The notes: a model not told the origin generated them from the sequence alone. 47,488 bases of DNA from Lactonifactor sp. BIOML-A5 (GCF_009677585.1 NZ_WKYV01000033.1:1-47488); one strand, 5' to 3'. Counted from the first letter of the stretch, positions 9,486 through 18,222 are shown. Numbers and translations: made by a program.

Positions 9486-10235
9486 ATGGCAAGAAGAAAA
9501 ATTGTAGCCGGCAACTGGAAAATGAATATGACTCCCAGCGAGGCGGTAGAGCTGGTGAATACATTAAAACCTCTGGTAGAAAGCGAAGAGGTTGATGTGG
9601 TGTTCTGTGTACCGGCAATTGATATTATCCCGGTAGTGGAAGCTACAAAAGGCACCAATATTCAGGTTGGAGCTGAGAATATGTATTATGAGGAAAAAGG
9701 TGCCTATACGGGAGAAATTTCCCCGAATATGCTCACAGATGCAGGCGTAAAATACGTTGTATTAGGCCATTCTGAGAGAAGAGAATATTTCGCAGAGACC
9801 AGCGAGACAGTAAACAAAAAGATGCTGAAAGCGTTTGAGCATGGAATTACACCCATTATGTGCTGTGGTGAGACTCTGGAACAGAGAGAGCAGGGAGTGA
9901 CTATGGACTTTATCCGTCAGCAGGTTAAGGTAGGGTTCCTGGGAGTAACAGCAGATCAGGCTAAGACAGCAGTCATTGCCTACGAGCCAATCTGGGCAAT
10001 CGGAACTGGAAAGACTGCTACTACCGAACAGGCCCAGGAAGTATGCGCAGGAATCCGCGCATGCATCGCCGAAATCTATGACGAAGCCACCGCAGAAGCT
10101 ATCCGCATTCAGTACGGCGGATCAGTAAATGCCAAGACCGCACCGGAATTGTTTGCACAGGCTGACATCGACGGAGGATTAGTGGGAGGCGCTTCTTTGA
10201 AGGCTGAGTTTGGACAGATTGTAAATTACAAATAG
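9486..10235 (+). CDS. tpiA: Triosephosphate isomerase
   Basis: The enzyme interconverts dihydroxyacetone phosphate and glyceraldehyde-3-phosphate. The 249-residue TIM barrel has all catalytic residues: Lys12 in GNWKMN, His95 in GHSERRE and Glu167 in [12 protein letters not shown], plus the phosphate loop GGSV. It is last in the gap-pgk-tpiA cluster and is followed by a terminator. In many Clostridia gpmI would come next; here it lies about 6 kb further on. Confidence 0.98.
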   Translation: MARRKIVAGNWKMNMTPSEAVELVNTLKPLVESEEVDVVFCVPAIDIIPVVEATKGTNIQVGAENMYYEEKGAYTGEISPNMLTDAGVKYVVLGHSERREYFAETSETVNKKMLKAFEHGITPIMCCGETLEQREQGVTMDFIRQQVKVGFLGVTADQAKTAVIAYEPIWAIGTGKTATTEQAQEVCAGIRACIAEIYDEATAEAIRIQYGGSVNAKTAPELFAQADIDGGLVGGASLKAEFGQIVNYK

Positions 10236-10247
10236 TATTTGTGAAAG

Positions 10248-10276
10248 AAGGGACTGCTGTGGGGCGGTCCCTTTTG
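10248..10276 (+). terminator. Terminator after tpiA
   Basis: AAGGGAC and GTCCCTT form a stem followed by TTTTG, 12 nt after the tpiA stop. Confidence 0.85.
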
Positions 10277-10358
10277 TTATTAAATTGGGAATTAGTGTTG
10301 TAGCGCTTGGATTTCGGCTCAAGGTGATTCAGGACGGCAGGTTTGGATGGCGGGGGGA

Positions 10359-10680
10359 CGGTGAGAGAAATCCCGCGGCAGCGGGCTGGCTGGTTCGGAC
10401 AGGAGGAAGGCTTAAGTTCCGGGGACACCTCCGTCGTGAAGAGAGTCTAAGACAAAACCGGAATCCCCGCCGGAGCACCGTTCGTATGTGCAAAGAATGC
10501 TTGATGTGCATTCTCTGCCCATGCTCACTTTTTTTCGGCTTGGACTGCCGAAAAAATCTCCAGCGTGAATCCCGGTTTTGCCTAAGACTCTCTACTCACT
10601 CCTCCGGAATCGTCCCCGGAACTTAAGCCTTCCTCCTGTCCGAACCAGCCAGCCCACCACCGCAGGATTCCTCTCACCTG
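10359..10680. repeat. Second long palindromic element, different sequence family
   Basis: Perfect 44-bp inverted arms lie at 10383-10426 and 10612-10655, with weaker pairing continuing outward to about 10359 and 10680. Inside, 10440-10466 and 10566-10593 are also near-complementary (AGAGTCT, CAAAACCGG). The 185-bp core holds two further hairpins: AAAGAATGC/GCATTCTCT around 10492-10516, and TTTTTCGGC/GCCGAAAAA at 10531-10554. The architecture matches the element at 10790-11082, but the sequence does not. The short frames crossing it are not convincing genes. Confidence 0.88.
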
Positions 10681-10789
10681 GGTAAGGGGAAGTTCCGGGG
10701 GGGGGCGCTATTTATCCAAAACATCAAGCGGACAATAGTGCGAAATAAGAGGAAAAGTGTACAACTCTCAACCTTTCCCCCGTTTTCCG

Positions 10790-11082
10790 TGAATGTGAAG
10801 TGAGTCTCTGCCAGGTCAAGGGAGGAGGTCTTGGGGCCAGGGGTACTGTGTGGATCTGCTTGCTACTGCGTTTCTCCTTAGCTAACTGCCTGGCCGTTCA
10901 CTAAGAAGCTCAGGAAAGCCTTCGCTCCTAAGTGACCGCCGGCAGTGGATCTTCGGACGCACTCCGTAGTCTGTGCAGATCCACACAGTACCCCTGGCCC
11001 CAAGACCTCCTCCCTTGACCGTCCGTCTGCAACCCTCCGCTCCCCGACTATTTCACCTCGAGCTTCACATACACAAAACTAT
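10790..11082. repeat. 293-bp palindromic element, copy 2 with inverted core
   Basis: It has arms at 10814-10859 and 10975-11020 (46 bp, perfect) and a core at 10860-10974. Outer flanks run in the same direction as in copy 1 (1-293), but the core is the reverse complement of that in copy 1 at 112 of 115 positions. One arm base pair differs from copy 1 in a compensated way (G60:C196 there, T10849:A10985 here). The right edge supplies the TAG stop codon of the esterase gene, which reads into it from the minus strand. Confidence 0.92.
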
Positions 11083-11972
11083 AATTCAAACACAAACCTG
11101 GCGATCTCATCCACCGCATCATTCGCTGTCTTAAAATTCGACATCTGGAACACGTGCCACATTCCCTTATACAAATCCAGCCTTGCAGAAACGCCCTGCT
11201 TTATAAGCTGCTTGTGCAGCCTGACGGAGTCACTTAGGAGGATCTCATTATTTCCCACCTGAATATAAACCGGGGGGAAATCTGTGAAGTCTCCGAACAG
11301 AGGGGAGACAAGGGGATTCTCAAAGTTTTCTTCGGTAGTATAAGAGTAGCGGGCCCTGTCCATATATTCATGATCCAGAATGGGATCTAATGCTTCCTTG
11401 GTGACATGGGATTTGCCGGAGGTGGTGAGATCGGTCCAGGGGGACATGAGAACAAAGGCTCCCGGCAGAAAGCGTTCCTCTTCCTTTAATTTCAGGCCCA
11501 GGGAGAGGGCCAGATTACCTCCTGCGGAATCCCCCATGACTATGATATCTTTGCTTCCGTAGCCCAGCATCATCAGATAATCCCAGATTTTGACCACATC
11601 GTGTAATGCGGCCGGAAAGGGAAACTCGGGAGCCAGACGGTAATCAAAGCTGATAACATCCATGGAGGTGGCCATGGCTATTTTGGTGGTAAGTATTCTT
11701 GCGTAGTGGAGACTGCCGGTAATATAGCCGCCTCCGTGGCAGTACAGGATAACTTTCTGGGTACTGTGAGGGCGGTTTACACTCACAATTTCCACAGGGA
11801 CTGAGTCAATGGTCAGATTGGTATATGCGGCCTCTTTGCTTCTGGTTCCCAGAATCTTGCCTATGCTGTCCTGGGACTGGCGGTTTTTATCCAGGTCATC
11901 CGTTACCACAAGACTGTGAACGGCTTTGATAAGTTTCATAAAATTCTGGTTGCTTTTGCTCATAAATGGCAT
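11079..11972 (-). CDS. Alpha/beta-hydrolase esterase (HSL/GDXG lipase family)
   Basis: This is a predicted cytoplasmic esterase of 297 residues. The oxyanion-hole motif HGGGY is at 79-83, the nucleophile elbow GDSAGG has Ser149, and the catalytic His is near 273 in MWHVF. In the acid region the family usually shows D, but here the motif reads VGNNEILLSDS, so the acid is uncertain. The substrate is unknown. It is divergent from the condensation-like gene at 12117, an arrangement that suggests a shared role. Its last codons run into the palindromic element. An alternative start is Met4. Confidence 0.88.
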   Translation of the reverse strand: MPFMSKSNQNFMKLIKAVHSLVVTDDLDKNRQSQDSIGKILGTRSKEAAYTNLTIDSVPVEIVSVNRPHSTQKVILYCHGGGYITGSLHYARILTTKIAMATSMDVISFDYRLAPEFPFPAALHDVVKIWDYLMMLGYGSKDIIVMGDSAGGNLALSLGLKLKEEERFLPGAFVLMSPWTDLTTSGKSHVTKEALDPILDHEYMDRARYSYTTEENFENPLVSPLFGDFTDFPPVYIQVGNNEILLSDSVRLHKQLIKQGVSARLDLYKGMWHVFQMSNFKTANDAVDEIARFVFEL

Positions 11973-12058
11973 GGATAGAGGTGTCCTCTCTTTCGATATT
12001 TTCTATATAGTAACATTAACGGCCAAAGAGAGCAAGGAGAAGAAAGCTCTTCTTCCCC

Positions 12059-12087
12059 TTGTAATATGGCTTCTGAACCTCTATAAT
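12059..12087 (+). promoter_or_regulatory. Promoter of the 12117 gene
   Basis: TTGTAA at 12059-12064, a 17-bp spacer and TATAAT at 12082-12087 lie 30 nt upstream of the start codon, in the divergent region. An imperfect hairpin (CAAGGAGAAGA / TCTTCTTCCCCTTG) precedes it. Confidence 0.65.
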
Positions 12088-12116
12088 AAAAAGAACCCAT
12101 AAGAGGTGAGAAGCTA

Positions 12117-13391
12117 ATGAATAAAAAAGAAACCTGGTACAAGCTGGATCTGTCGGCTAATGTGTACCCAACTTTACAGAAACGTAAATTTTCATCGTTA
12201 TTCCGAATCTCTGTTGCCCTGAAAGAGGATGTAGATCCAGTGCTTCTGCAGAAAGCACTGGATGTAACTCTGCCCAGATTTCCAAGCATGAAGGTGGCCA
12301 TGAGAAAAGGTCTCTTTTGGAGATATCTGGAACCCAATACCAATCCTGCGCCAAAAGTACAGCCAGACATTCAAAATCCCTGTATGCCTATCCGGATTAA
12401 GAGCAAAGACCGGTACCTGTTCAGAGTATATTATTTCAAAAATCAGATATCACTTGAGGTTTTCCATTCTCTTGCAGACGGTAATGGGGGACTCTGCTTC
12501 CTGAAAACAATGACAGCGGTATATCTCAGGATGAAAGGATATGAGATACCGGACGGAGAGGGTGTTCTGAATATAGAAGAACAGCCGGATCCGGAGGAGC
12601 TGGAGGATGCGTATATTAAATATGCGAACTCCAGGGTGCCGTCCAAGCGAAGCCAGGGGAATGCTTATCGGATACATGGGACACAGGAACCTTTTTATAC
12701 GCTGAATATTATAAAGGGCACTATGGACGTCACTAACCTCAAGGCAGTGGCCAAGGGCTATCAGGTGACAATCACGGAATATCTGAATGCGGTACTGCTA
12801 TATGCCCTTCTGGAGAAACAGAGGGCGGACAGGGTATGGAAAGAGAAGCCGGTAAAGATTGCCATGCCTGTTAATCTCAGAAATTTCTTTCCTTCCAGGA
12901 CTATGAGAAATTTTATAACTATGCTGTACCCTGGGATTGATCCCCGCCTGGGAGAATATACCTTTGAAGAGATAGTAAAGCAGGTGCATCATTTTATGCA
13001 GTATTATATCAACCCTAAATTTCTGAATGCAGATATCACTAAGAATGCCAATACGCAGCAGAGCATCTGGATCCGTATGGTTCCTCTGCTGATAAAGGAT
13101 CTTATTGTGCGCCAGTTTTATATTAAAGTACAGAATAAACAGTCCTCTGCAGGCCTTACGAATCTAGGCATCGCTAAAGTGCCCGGTGATATGGAAAAGT
13201 ATATTGAGGGCTTTGATGTGCTGATGGGGCAGCCATTTTCATCCAGGACCAACTGTGCCATTGTCAGCTATCAGGGAGTGACATCTGTCAATTTTGCAAG
13301 CTCAATTATTGAGGCAGACGTGGAACGATATTTTTTTCGGAAACTAGTAAAAGACGGAATTCATGTAAAGATTCAATCAAACAGGAGGTGA
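12117..13391 (+). CDS. Condensation/alcohol acyltransferase-like protein
   Basis: The protein has 424 residues and no signal peptide. The motif HSLADGNGG places His117 and Asp121 in the HxxxDG signature of CoA-dependent acyltransferases and non-ribosomal condensation domains. A second block, RMVPLLIKDL onward to TNLGIAKVP, resembles the C-terminal half of that fold. This suggests acyl transfer to an alcohol or amine; the substrate is not identifiable. The next gene begins 4 nt after the stop and its ribosome site overlaps that stop, so the two are translationally coupled. Confidence 0.75.
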   Translation: MNKKETWYKLDLSANVYPTLQKRKFSSLFRISVALKEDVDPVLLQKALDVTLPRFPSMKVAMRKGLFWRYLEPNTNPAPKVQPDIQNPCMPIRIKSKDRYLFRVYYFKNQISLEVFHSLADGNGGLCFLKTMTAVYLRMKGYEIPDGEGVLNIEEQPDPEELEDAYIKYANSRVPSKRSQGNAYRIHGTQEPFYTLNIIKGTMDVTNLKAVAKGYQVTITEYLNAVLLYALLEKQRADRVWKEKPVKIAMPVNLRNFFPSRTMRNFITMLYPGIDPRLGEYTFEEIVKQVHHFMQYYINPKFLNADITKNANTQQSIWIRMVPLLIKDLIVRQFYIKVQNKQSSAGLTNLGIAKVPGDMEKYIEGFDVLMGQPFSSRTNCAIVSYQGVTSVNFASSIIEADVERYFFRKLVKDGIHVKIQSNRR

Positions 13392-13395
13392 GACT

Positions 13396-14100
13396 ATGGC
13401 ATACTGCGTGAATTGTGGTGTGGAGCTGGAGGCTTCGCTGGAGAAGTGTCCCCTGTGTAATACTCCGGTATATCATCCGGTAAAAGAAGAAAAGAGCAAA
13501 CCTGCTTCCCCCTATCCTGGGATTCGGGGTGAGGTTGCCAGGGTAAAGCGGACGGACCTTGCAATACTCATTACCGTAATATTAACCTGTACGGCTCTGG
13601 GCTGCGGCCTTCTAAACTTATTTATATTTCAGATGAATGCCTGGTCTTTGTATATTATCGGACTGTGTGTGGTGTTCTGGATCTTCTTTATACCCGCCAT
13701 GATATACCGAAAACTTCCCTTTTTCCTCATGCTCCTCTTTGACGGAGCTGCGGTTGCCATGTACTGCGGAATCATCGCGTATCTGTTTGACGGGGGAGAG
13801 TGGTATCGTCTGATTGCCCTTCCTATTATAATAATCGGTGTGGTGCTTATCATGGCGGTGAATCTCTGCTATCGTTTTCTCTCCAGATCTATTCTGTTTA
13901 TGGCTTTGGCGGTAGTACTTGCCCTGGGGATTTTTTGTGTGGGGATCGATGCCAGTATTAAGAACTTTATTACAGGGGCTCCGGGCATAACCTGGTCAGC
14001 CATTGTTATGACATGCAGCCTGATCATTGCGGTAACTCTGTTTACCATCATGAGGATTAGCCGGCTGCGGGAGGAAGTGCGCAGAAGAATGCATATTTAG
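13396..14100 (+). CDS. Zinc-ribbon membrane protein (DUF6320-like)
   Basis: The 234-residue protein begins with a zinc ribbon (Cys 4, 7, 18 and 21), then a linker and about six hydrophobic segments, ending in a basic tail (RLREEVRRRMHI). AGGAGGTGA overlapping the previous stop fixes the ATG. The function is unknown. Pairing with the condensation-like protein and the divergent esterase suggests a three-gene set acting on a lipid or alcohol ester. That is inference from context. Confidence 0.75.
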   Translation: MAYCVNCGVELEASLEKCPLCNTPVYHPVKEEKSKPASPYPGIRGEVARVKRTDLAILITVILTCTALGCGLLNLFIFQMNAWSLYIIGLCVVFWIFFIPAMIYRKLPFFLMLLFDGAAVAMYCGIIAYLFDGGEWYRLIALPIIIIGVVLIMAVNLCYRFLSRSILFMALAVVLALGIFCVGIDASIKNFITGAPGITWSAIVMTCSLIIAVTLFTIMRISRLREEVRRRMHI

Positions 14101-14101
14101 C

Positions 14102-14130
14102 TTGTATTTTGGAGGAAAAGCCGATATAAT
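14102..14130 (+). promoter_or_regulatory. Promoter of the amino-acid ABC transporter operon
   Basis: TTGTAT at 14102-14107, 17 bp and a perfect TATAAT at 14125-14130 begin immediately after the preceding stop codon. A second TATAAT at 14155-14160 lacks a good -35. Confidence 0.6.
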
Positions 14131-14188
14131 TAATGGTTGTGAATAATTATAAAATATAATGTATAAAAAGGTGCAGGAGGTATTAGCT

Positions 14189-15001
14189 ATGAAGAAGAAG
14201 TTAGTAGTATTAATGGCAGCTGTGATGATGGTATCACTGGCAGCATGCGGTAATTCAGGAAGCAGTGATTCAAAGAAAGAGGATACTGCAAAAGAAGAAA
14301 CTAAGGGTGGATCCGGTGACAAGCTGATTGTAGGAACAGAGGCCGGATTTGCTCCCTATGAATATATGAAGGGAACAGAAGTTGTCGGTATAGACATGGA
14401 TATTGCCAAAGCTATTGCCGATGATATGGGAAAAGAGCTGGAGATTAAAAACATGGACTTTGATGGCGCCCTGGCAGCGGTACAGAGCGGTAAAGTAGAC
14501 ATGGTTGCCGCCGGTGTTTCCATTGATGAAGAGAGAAAACAGGTGATGGATTTCTCCGATGAATATGTGGATAACACAGAGGTGGTTGTGGTAAACAAAG
14601 AAAATCCGGGTATTACACCTGCAGGCGGTGAAGTGGCCGGCACAGACCTGGAAGGAAAAATCGTAGGTGTGCAGCAGGGAAACATTGCTGATATCTGGGT
14701 AGCCAATAAAGACAATGCCAATCCCAAGGAAATCAAACGTTACTCTAAGTTCGCACAGGCAGTAGAAGATTTAAAGAATGGAAAAATTGACGGGATTATC
14801 ATTGATCAGTATCCTGCGGAAGAGATGGTTGCTTCCAACGATACGCTCACTATTCTGAACGGTACATTATTTGAGGATAAATATGCTATTGCTGTGAAAA
14901 AAGGAAATCAGGAATTGCTGGATCAGATCAACAAAGTGATCAAACAGTTAAAAGATGACGGAAAGATAGAAGAGTTTACAGCAAATCATGTAGGTAATTA
15001 A
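14189..15001 (+). CDS. Polar amino-acid ABC transporter, substrate-binding lipoprotein
   Basis: This is an extracellular, membrane-anchored receptor of 270 residues. The signal peptide ends in the lipobox LAAC with Cys20, followed by a Ser/Lys/Glu-rich linker and a SBP_bac_3 domain (LIVGTEAGFAPYEYM, DMDIAKAIADDMG, DGIIIDQYPAE). The ATG at 14189 is used because GCAGGAGG lies just before it; the frame is open 30 nt upstream but without a ribosome site. The permease and ATPase genes follow directly. The substrate is a polar amino acid, not further specified. Confidence 0.93.
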   Translation: MKKKLVVLMAAVMMVSLAACGNSGSSDSKKEDTAKEETKGGSGDKLIVGTEAGFAPYEYMKGTEVVGIDMDIAKAIADDMGKELEIKNMDFDGALAAVQSGKVDMVAAGVSIDEERKQVMDFSDEYVDNTEVVVVNKENPGITPAGGEVAGTDLEGKIVGVQQGNIADIWVANKDNANPKEIKRYSKFAQAVEDLKNGKIDGIIIDQYPAEEMVASNDTLTILNGTLFEDKYAIAVKKGNQELLDQINKVIKQLKDDGKIEEFTANHVGN

Positions 15002-15003
15002 AG

Positions 15004-15705
15004 ATGGGGTTTTTTGAGAATTTTCAGTCTGCTCTATATCAGGCCTTGATACAGGATGACAGGTATCTGCTGTACGTAAATGGTATTGTAAAAACCATAG
15101 AGATCTCTCTGCTTGCGATTATTATCGGTATTGCCATTGGACTTGTGATCGCTGTATGTAAGGTGGCCAGTTCAAACAATAAGCATCTGAAGTGGCTGAA
15201 TATCATATGTAATCTCTATATAACGATTATCAGGGGAACCCCTGTGATGGTACAGCTGCTGATTATTTATAACCTGATATTTACCTCGAGAAATACCAAT
15301 GAGGTGGTGGTTGGAGCCATTTGTTTTGGGATTAACTCGGGAGCTTATGTAGCTGAGATAATACGTGCCGGTATCGAGTCCATTGACATCGGCCAGATGG
15401 AGGCCGGCCGGTGTCTGGGCCTGAATTATATAAAGACCATGCGCTATATTATTATTCCCCAGGCTATAAAAAATATTCTGCCGGCTTTGGGCAATGAGTT
15501 TATTGTATTGATTAAAGAAACCTCTGTGGCAGGTATGATTGCTGTTACAGAGCTTACGAAGGCCGCACAGCTGGTGGGAAATATGTCATACCGCATCCTG
15601 CCTCCGCTGTTCATCGCTGCTGTCTGCTATCTGATTATGGTACTGGGGCTGACAAAGCTGCTGAATGTTATGGAAAGGAGGCTGGCTCAGAGTGATAGAG
15701 GTTAA
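15004..15705 (+). CDS. Polar amino-acid ABC transporter permease
   Basis: This membrane subunit has 233 residues and about five transmembrane segments. The coupling loop (EAA motif) reads [20 protein letters not shown], as in the His/Gln/Arg family, where one permease forms a homodimer. It starts 2 nt after the lipoprotein stop with a poor ribosome site, so translation probably depends on coupling. Its 3' end overlaps the ATPase gene by 14 nt and contains that gene's AAGGAGG. Confidence 0.93.
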   Translation: MGFFENFQSALYQALIQDDRYLLYVNGIVKTIEISLLAIIIGIAIGLVIAVCKVASSNNKHLKWLNIICNLYITIIRGTPVMVQLLIIYNLIFTSRNTNEVVVGAICFGINSGAYVAEIIRAGIESIDIGQMEAGRCLGLNYIKTMRYIIIPQAIKNILPALGNEFIVLIKETSVAGMIAVTELTKAAQLVGNMSYRILPPLFIAAVCYLIMVLGLTKLLNVMERRLAQSDRG

Positions 15706-16414
15706 AAATCTTCAGAAATCTTTCGGGGATCACGTGGTACTTAACGGCATAGACCAGAAGATAGAAAAGGGAGAGAAAGTTGTAGTCATCGGTCCCTCGG
15801 GGTCCGGAAAATCTACCTTCCTGCGCTGCCTGAACCGGCTGGAGGAGCCCACTGGGGGAGAGATCTGGTTTGAGGGCAATAACATAACAGATCCTTCCTG
15901 CAGCATTGACAAGCTCCGCCAGAAGATGGGTATGGTATTTCAGCAGTTTAATCTGTTTCCCCATCTCACTGTAATGCAGAATCTTACCCTGGCTCCTACC
16001 AAACTGGGACTTATGAACCAGGGAGAGGCCGACAAAAAAGCAAAGGAACTCCTGGAACGTGTGGGACTTCCGGAAAAGGCAGATACTTACCCCAATATGC
16101 TGTCAGGAGGACAGAAGCAGAGGATTGCTATTGCCAGAGCACTGGTGATGAATCCTGATGTCATGCTTTTTGACGAACCTACCTCAGCTTTAGATCCGGA
16201 GATGGTTGGTGAGGTATTAAGTCTCATGAAAGAACTGGCTATGGAAGGAATGACAATGGTAGTGGTAACCCATGAGATGGGATTTGCCAAAGAAGTGGCC
16301 ACCAGGGTGCTGTTTATTGATGAAGGTAAGGTAAAAGAAGAGAATAATCCGGTGGATTTTTTTGAACATCCGGAGAATCCCCGCCTGCAGGAATTCCTTT
16401 CCAAGGTTCTGTAG
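15692..16414 (+). CDS. Polar amino-acid ABC transporter ATP-binding protein
   Basis: This is the cytoplasmic ATPase of the importer, 241 residues. Walker [10 protein letters not shown] is at 34-42, followed by the Q-loop FQQFNLFPH, the signature LSGGQKQR, Walker [13 protein letters not shown] and the switch His in [12 protein letters not shown] start at 15692 with AAGGAGG 10 nt upstream is preferred over an in-frame ATG at 15665, which has no ribosome site. There is no clear terminator before gpmI, so read-through is possible. Confidence 0.94.
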   Translation: MIEVKNLQKSFGDHVVLNGIDQKIEKGEKVVVIGPSGSGKSTFLRCLNRLEEPTGGEIWFEGNNITDPSCSIDKLRQKMGMVFQQFNLFPHLTVMQNLTLAPTKLGLMNQGEADKKAKELLERVGLPEKADTYPNMLSGGQKQRIAIARALVMNPDVMLFDEPTSALDPEMVGEVLSLMKELAMEGMTMVVVTHEMGFAKEVATRVLFIDEGKVKEENNPVDFFEHPENPRLQEFLSKVL

Positions 16415-16454
16415 GAACAAGACGAACATGTGAAGCAAAATGAGGAGAACAAAA

Positions 16455-17993
16455 ATGAAAAAACCAACTGTTTTAATGATACTCGATGGATATGGACTGA
16501 ACGATAACTGTGAAGCCAACGCGGTGTGCGAGGGAAAAACTCCGGTGATGGATCAGCTGATGTCTCAGTGTCCCTTTGTAAAGGGAAACGCAAGCGGGAT
16601 GGCAGTGGGACTTCCGGAAGGCCAGATGGGAAATTCCGAGGTGGGTCACCTGAATATGGGTGCAGGGCGTATTGTATATCAGGAACTCACCAGAATCACC
16701 AAAGAAATTCAGGACGGAGATTTCTTTCACAACGAGGCTCTCTTAAAAGCAGTCAAAAATGCAAAAGAAAAGGATACAGCTCTTCATTTTATGGGATTGT
16801 TGTCTGACGGCGGTGTCCACAGCCATAATACACATTTGTACGGTCTTCTGGAGCTGGCCAAAAGGGAAGGGGTAGAGAAGGTATACGTTCACTGCTTCCT
16901 GGACGGCCGTGATACACCTCCGTCTTCCGGAAAAGGCTATGTAGAAGAACTGCAGGCCAAGATGGAGGAGATTGGTGTGGGCCAGATTGCCACGGTTATG
17001 GGACGTTATTATGCTATGGACCGGGATAACCGGTGGGACAGGGTGGAAAAGGCTTATGCCGCTATGACAAAAGGAGAAGGAGAAAAGGCAGCCTGCGGAG
17101 CATGCGGGGTACAGGCCTCCTATGACAAAGGCAAAACCGATGAGTTTGTGCTCCCCACAGTGGTGGAAAAGGACGGAGTCCCTGTGGCATCCATGCAGGA
17201 CGGAGATTCCGTGATCTTCTTTAACTTCCGTCCGGACAGAGCCAGAGAGATTACAAGAGCTTTTGCAGATGATGACTTCCAGGGCTTCTCCCGGGAGAAA
17301 AAGCTGGATCTTGTGTTTATCTGCTTTACTGAGTATGACGCTACCATTCAGAATGTGGGAGTAGCCTTTCACAAAGTGTCCATAGAGAATACCTTCGGAC
17401 AGTTCCTGGCTTCCCACCATATGACCCAGGCGCGTATCGCTGAGACAGAGAAATATGCTCATGTAACCTTTTTCTTTAACGGGGGAATTGAAGAACCCAA
17501 CCAGGGGGAGGACAGAATCCTTGTGAAGTCCCCTAAAGTTGCAACCTATGACTTAAAACCTGAGATGAGTGCCTTTGAGGTTTGTGATAAATTGGTAGAG
17601 GCTATTGAGGCAGATAAATACGATGTTATTATTATTAACTTCGCCAATCCGGATATGGTAGGCCACACAGGAATTGAAGCGGCAGCAGTGAAAGCTGTGG
17701 AAGCAGTTGACCAGTGTGTGGGCCGTGCAGTAGAGGCAGTGAAGAAAGTGGGCGGCCAGATGTTTATCTGTGCGGACCACGGCAACGCGGAACAGCTGGT
17801 AGATTATAAGACAGGGGAACCATTTACAGCCCATACCGTTAATCCGGTTCCGTTTATCCTGGTGAATGCAGATCCTTCCTATGGTTTGAGAGAAGGGGGC
17901 TGTCTGGCTGATATCGCGCCCACACTCATTGAACTTATGGGAATGGAGCAGCCAAAAGAGATGACAGGCAAATCTCTTCTGATTGGGAAATAA
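16455..17993 (+). CDS. gpmI: Phosphoglycerate mutase, cofactor-independent (Mn-dependent)
   Basis: The enzyme interconverts 3- and 2-phosphoglycerate using two Mn2+ ions and a serine. The 512-residue protein has metal Asp11 in LDGYG, nucleophile Ser61 in GNSEVGHLNMGAGR, a substrate Arg in FNFRPDRAR, and the C-terminal metal motifs NFANPDMVGHTG and CADHGNAE. The ATG at 16455 follows GAGGAG; the upstream in-frame ATG at 16440 overlaps that ribosome site and is rejected. It lies apart from gap-pgk-tpiA, behind an amino-acid importer. The Mn2+ riboswitch just downstream is of interest because this enzyme needs Mn2+. Confidence 0.97.
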   Translation: MKKPTVLMILDGYGLNDNCEANAVCEGKTPVMDQLMSQCPFVKGNASGMAVGLPEGQMGNSEVGHLNMGAGRIVYQELTRITKEIQDGDFFHNEALLKAVKNAKEKDTALHFMGLLSDGGVHSHNTHLYGLLELAKREGVEKVYVHCFLDGRDTPPSSGKGYVEELQAKMEEIGVGQIATVMGRYYAMDRDNRWDRVEKAYAAMTKGEGEKAACGACGVQASYDKGKTDEFVLPTVVEKDGVPVASMQDGDSVIFFNFRPDRAREITRAFADDDFQGFSREKKLDLVFICFTEYDATIQNVGVAFHKVSIENTFGQFLASHHMTQARIAETEKYAHVTFFFNGGIEEPNQGEDRILVKSPKVATYDLKPEMSAFEVCDKLVEAIEADKYDVIIINFANPDMVGHTGIEAAAVKAVEAVDQCVGRAVEAVKKVGGQMFICADHGNAEQLVDYKTGEPFTAHTVNPVPFILVNADPSYGLREGGCLADIAPTLIELMGMEQPKEMTGKSLLIGK

Positions 17994-18016
17994 ATCTTAG
18001 GATTTTATAAAAATTC

Positions 18017-18045
18017 TTGACAAATCCGTAAAGAAATGATAAATT
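18017..18045 (+). promoter_or_regulatory. Promoter upstream of the Mn2+ riboswitch
   Basis: A consensus TTGACA at 18017-18022, 17 bp, and an extended -10 TGA-TAAATT ending at 18045. The start falls near 18052, right before the riboswitch P1 strand. Confidence 0.8.
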
Positions 18046-18056
18046 ATTATCAAGCA

Positions 18057-18187
18057 AATAAAAGGGAGTAGCCGAACACCGAAAGGTGGGTTTGAAACCG
18101 TCACCCGGTACTGAGAAGTACCCGTATCAAATGAGATGTGCAAGACTTTTATTGTGGCAGTGATGTCATGATAGGAGTCTTTTTTTA
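18057..18187 (+). promoter_or_regulatory. yybP-ykoY family Mn2+ riboswitch with expression platform
   Basis: P1 pairs AATAAAAG (18057-18064) with CTTTTATT (18146-18153). The conserved GGGAGTAGC loop follows P1 5', and GTGCAAGAC precedes its 3' strand; both are hallmarks of the yybP-ykoY Mn2+ sensor. Internal hairpins are CACC-GAAA-GGTG, GGTTT/AAACC and GGTACT-GAGA-AGTACC. A competing terminator stem (AAGACT...AGTCTT then a T-run) begins inside the 3' P1 strand, so ligand binding should favour read-through. Known members mostly control Mn2+ exporters; none follows here. Confidence 0.85.
18142..18187 (+). terminator. Intrinsic terminator of the Mn2+ riboswitch
   Basis: The stem AAGACT...AGTCTT is followed by TTTTTTT. 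Its 5' arm overlaps the CTTTTATT strand of P1, giving mutually exclusive folds. Confidence 0.8.
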
Positions 18188-18222
18188 TTACATAGGAAAC
18201 TTCGTTCCTTATGTAATAAAAA
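18182..18222. repeat. Palindromic hairpin TTTTTATTACATA...
   Basis: TTTTTATTACATAGGAA and TTCCTTATGTAATAAAAA form a near-perfect stem around a short loop, directly abutting the riboswitch terminator. It resembles a small dispersed intergenic palindrome; a partial match (TTCTTATGTAATGAAAAA) occurs near 25910. Confidence 0.7.

Noticed and set aside
10285..10626. A 113-residue open frame across the second palindrome
   Set aside because: It is produced by the GC-rich palindromic arms, has no good ribosome site and an unlikely composition.
10945..11262. A 105-residue plus-strand frame running through the palindrome and esterase
   Set aside because: It overlaps the real esterase gene and the arms of the element, with no ribosome site.
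16743..17462. A 239-residue minus-strand frame opposite gpmI
   Set aside because: It is the antisense shadow of a certain gene, has a Cys/His/Ser-rich composition and no ribosome site.
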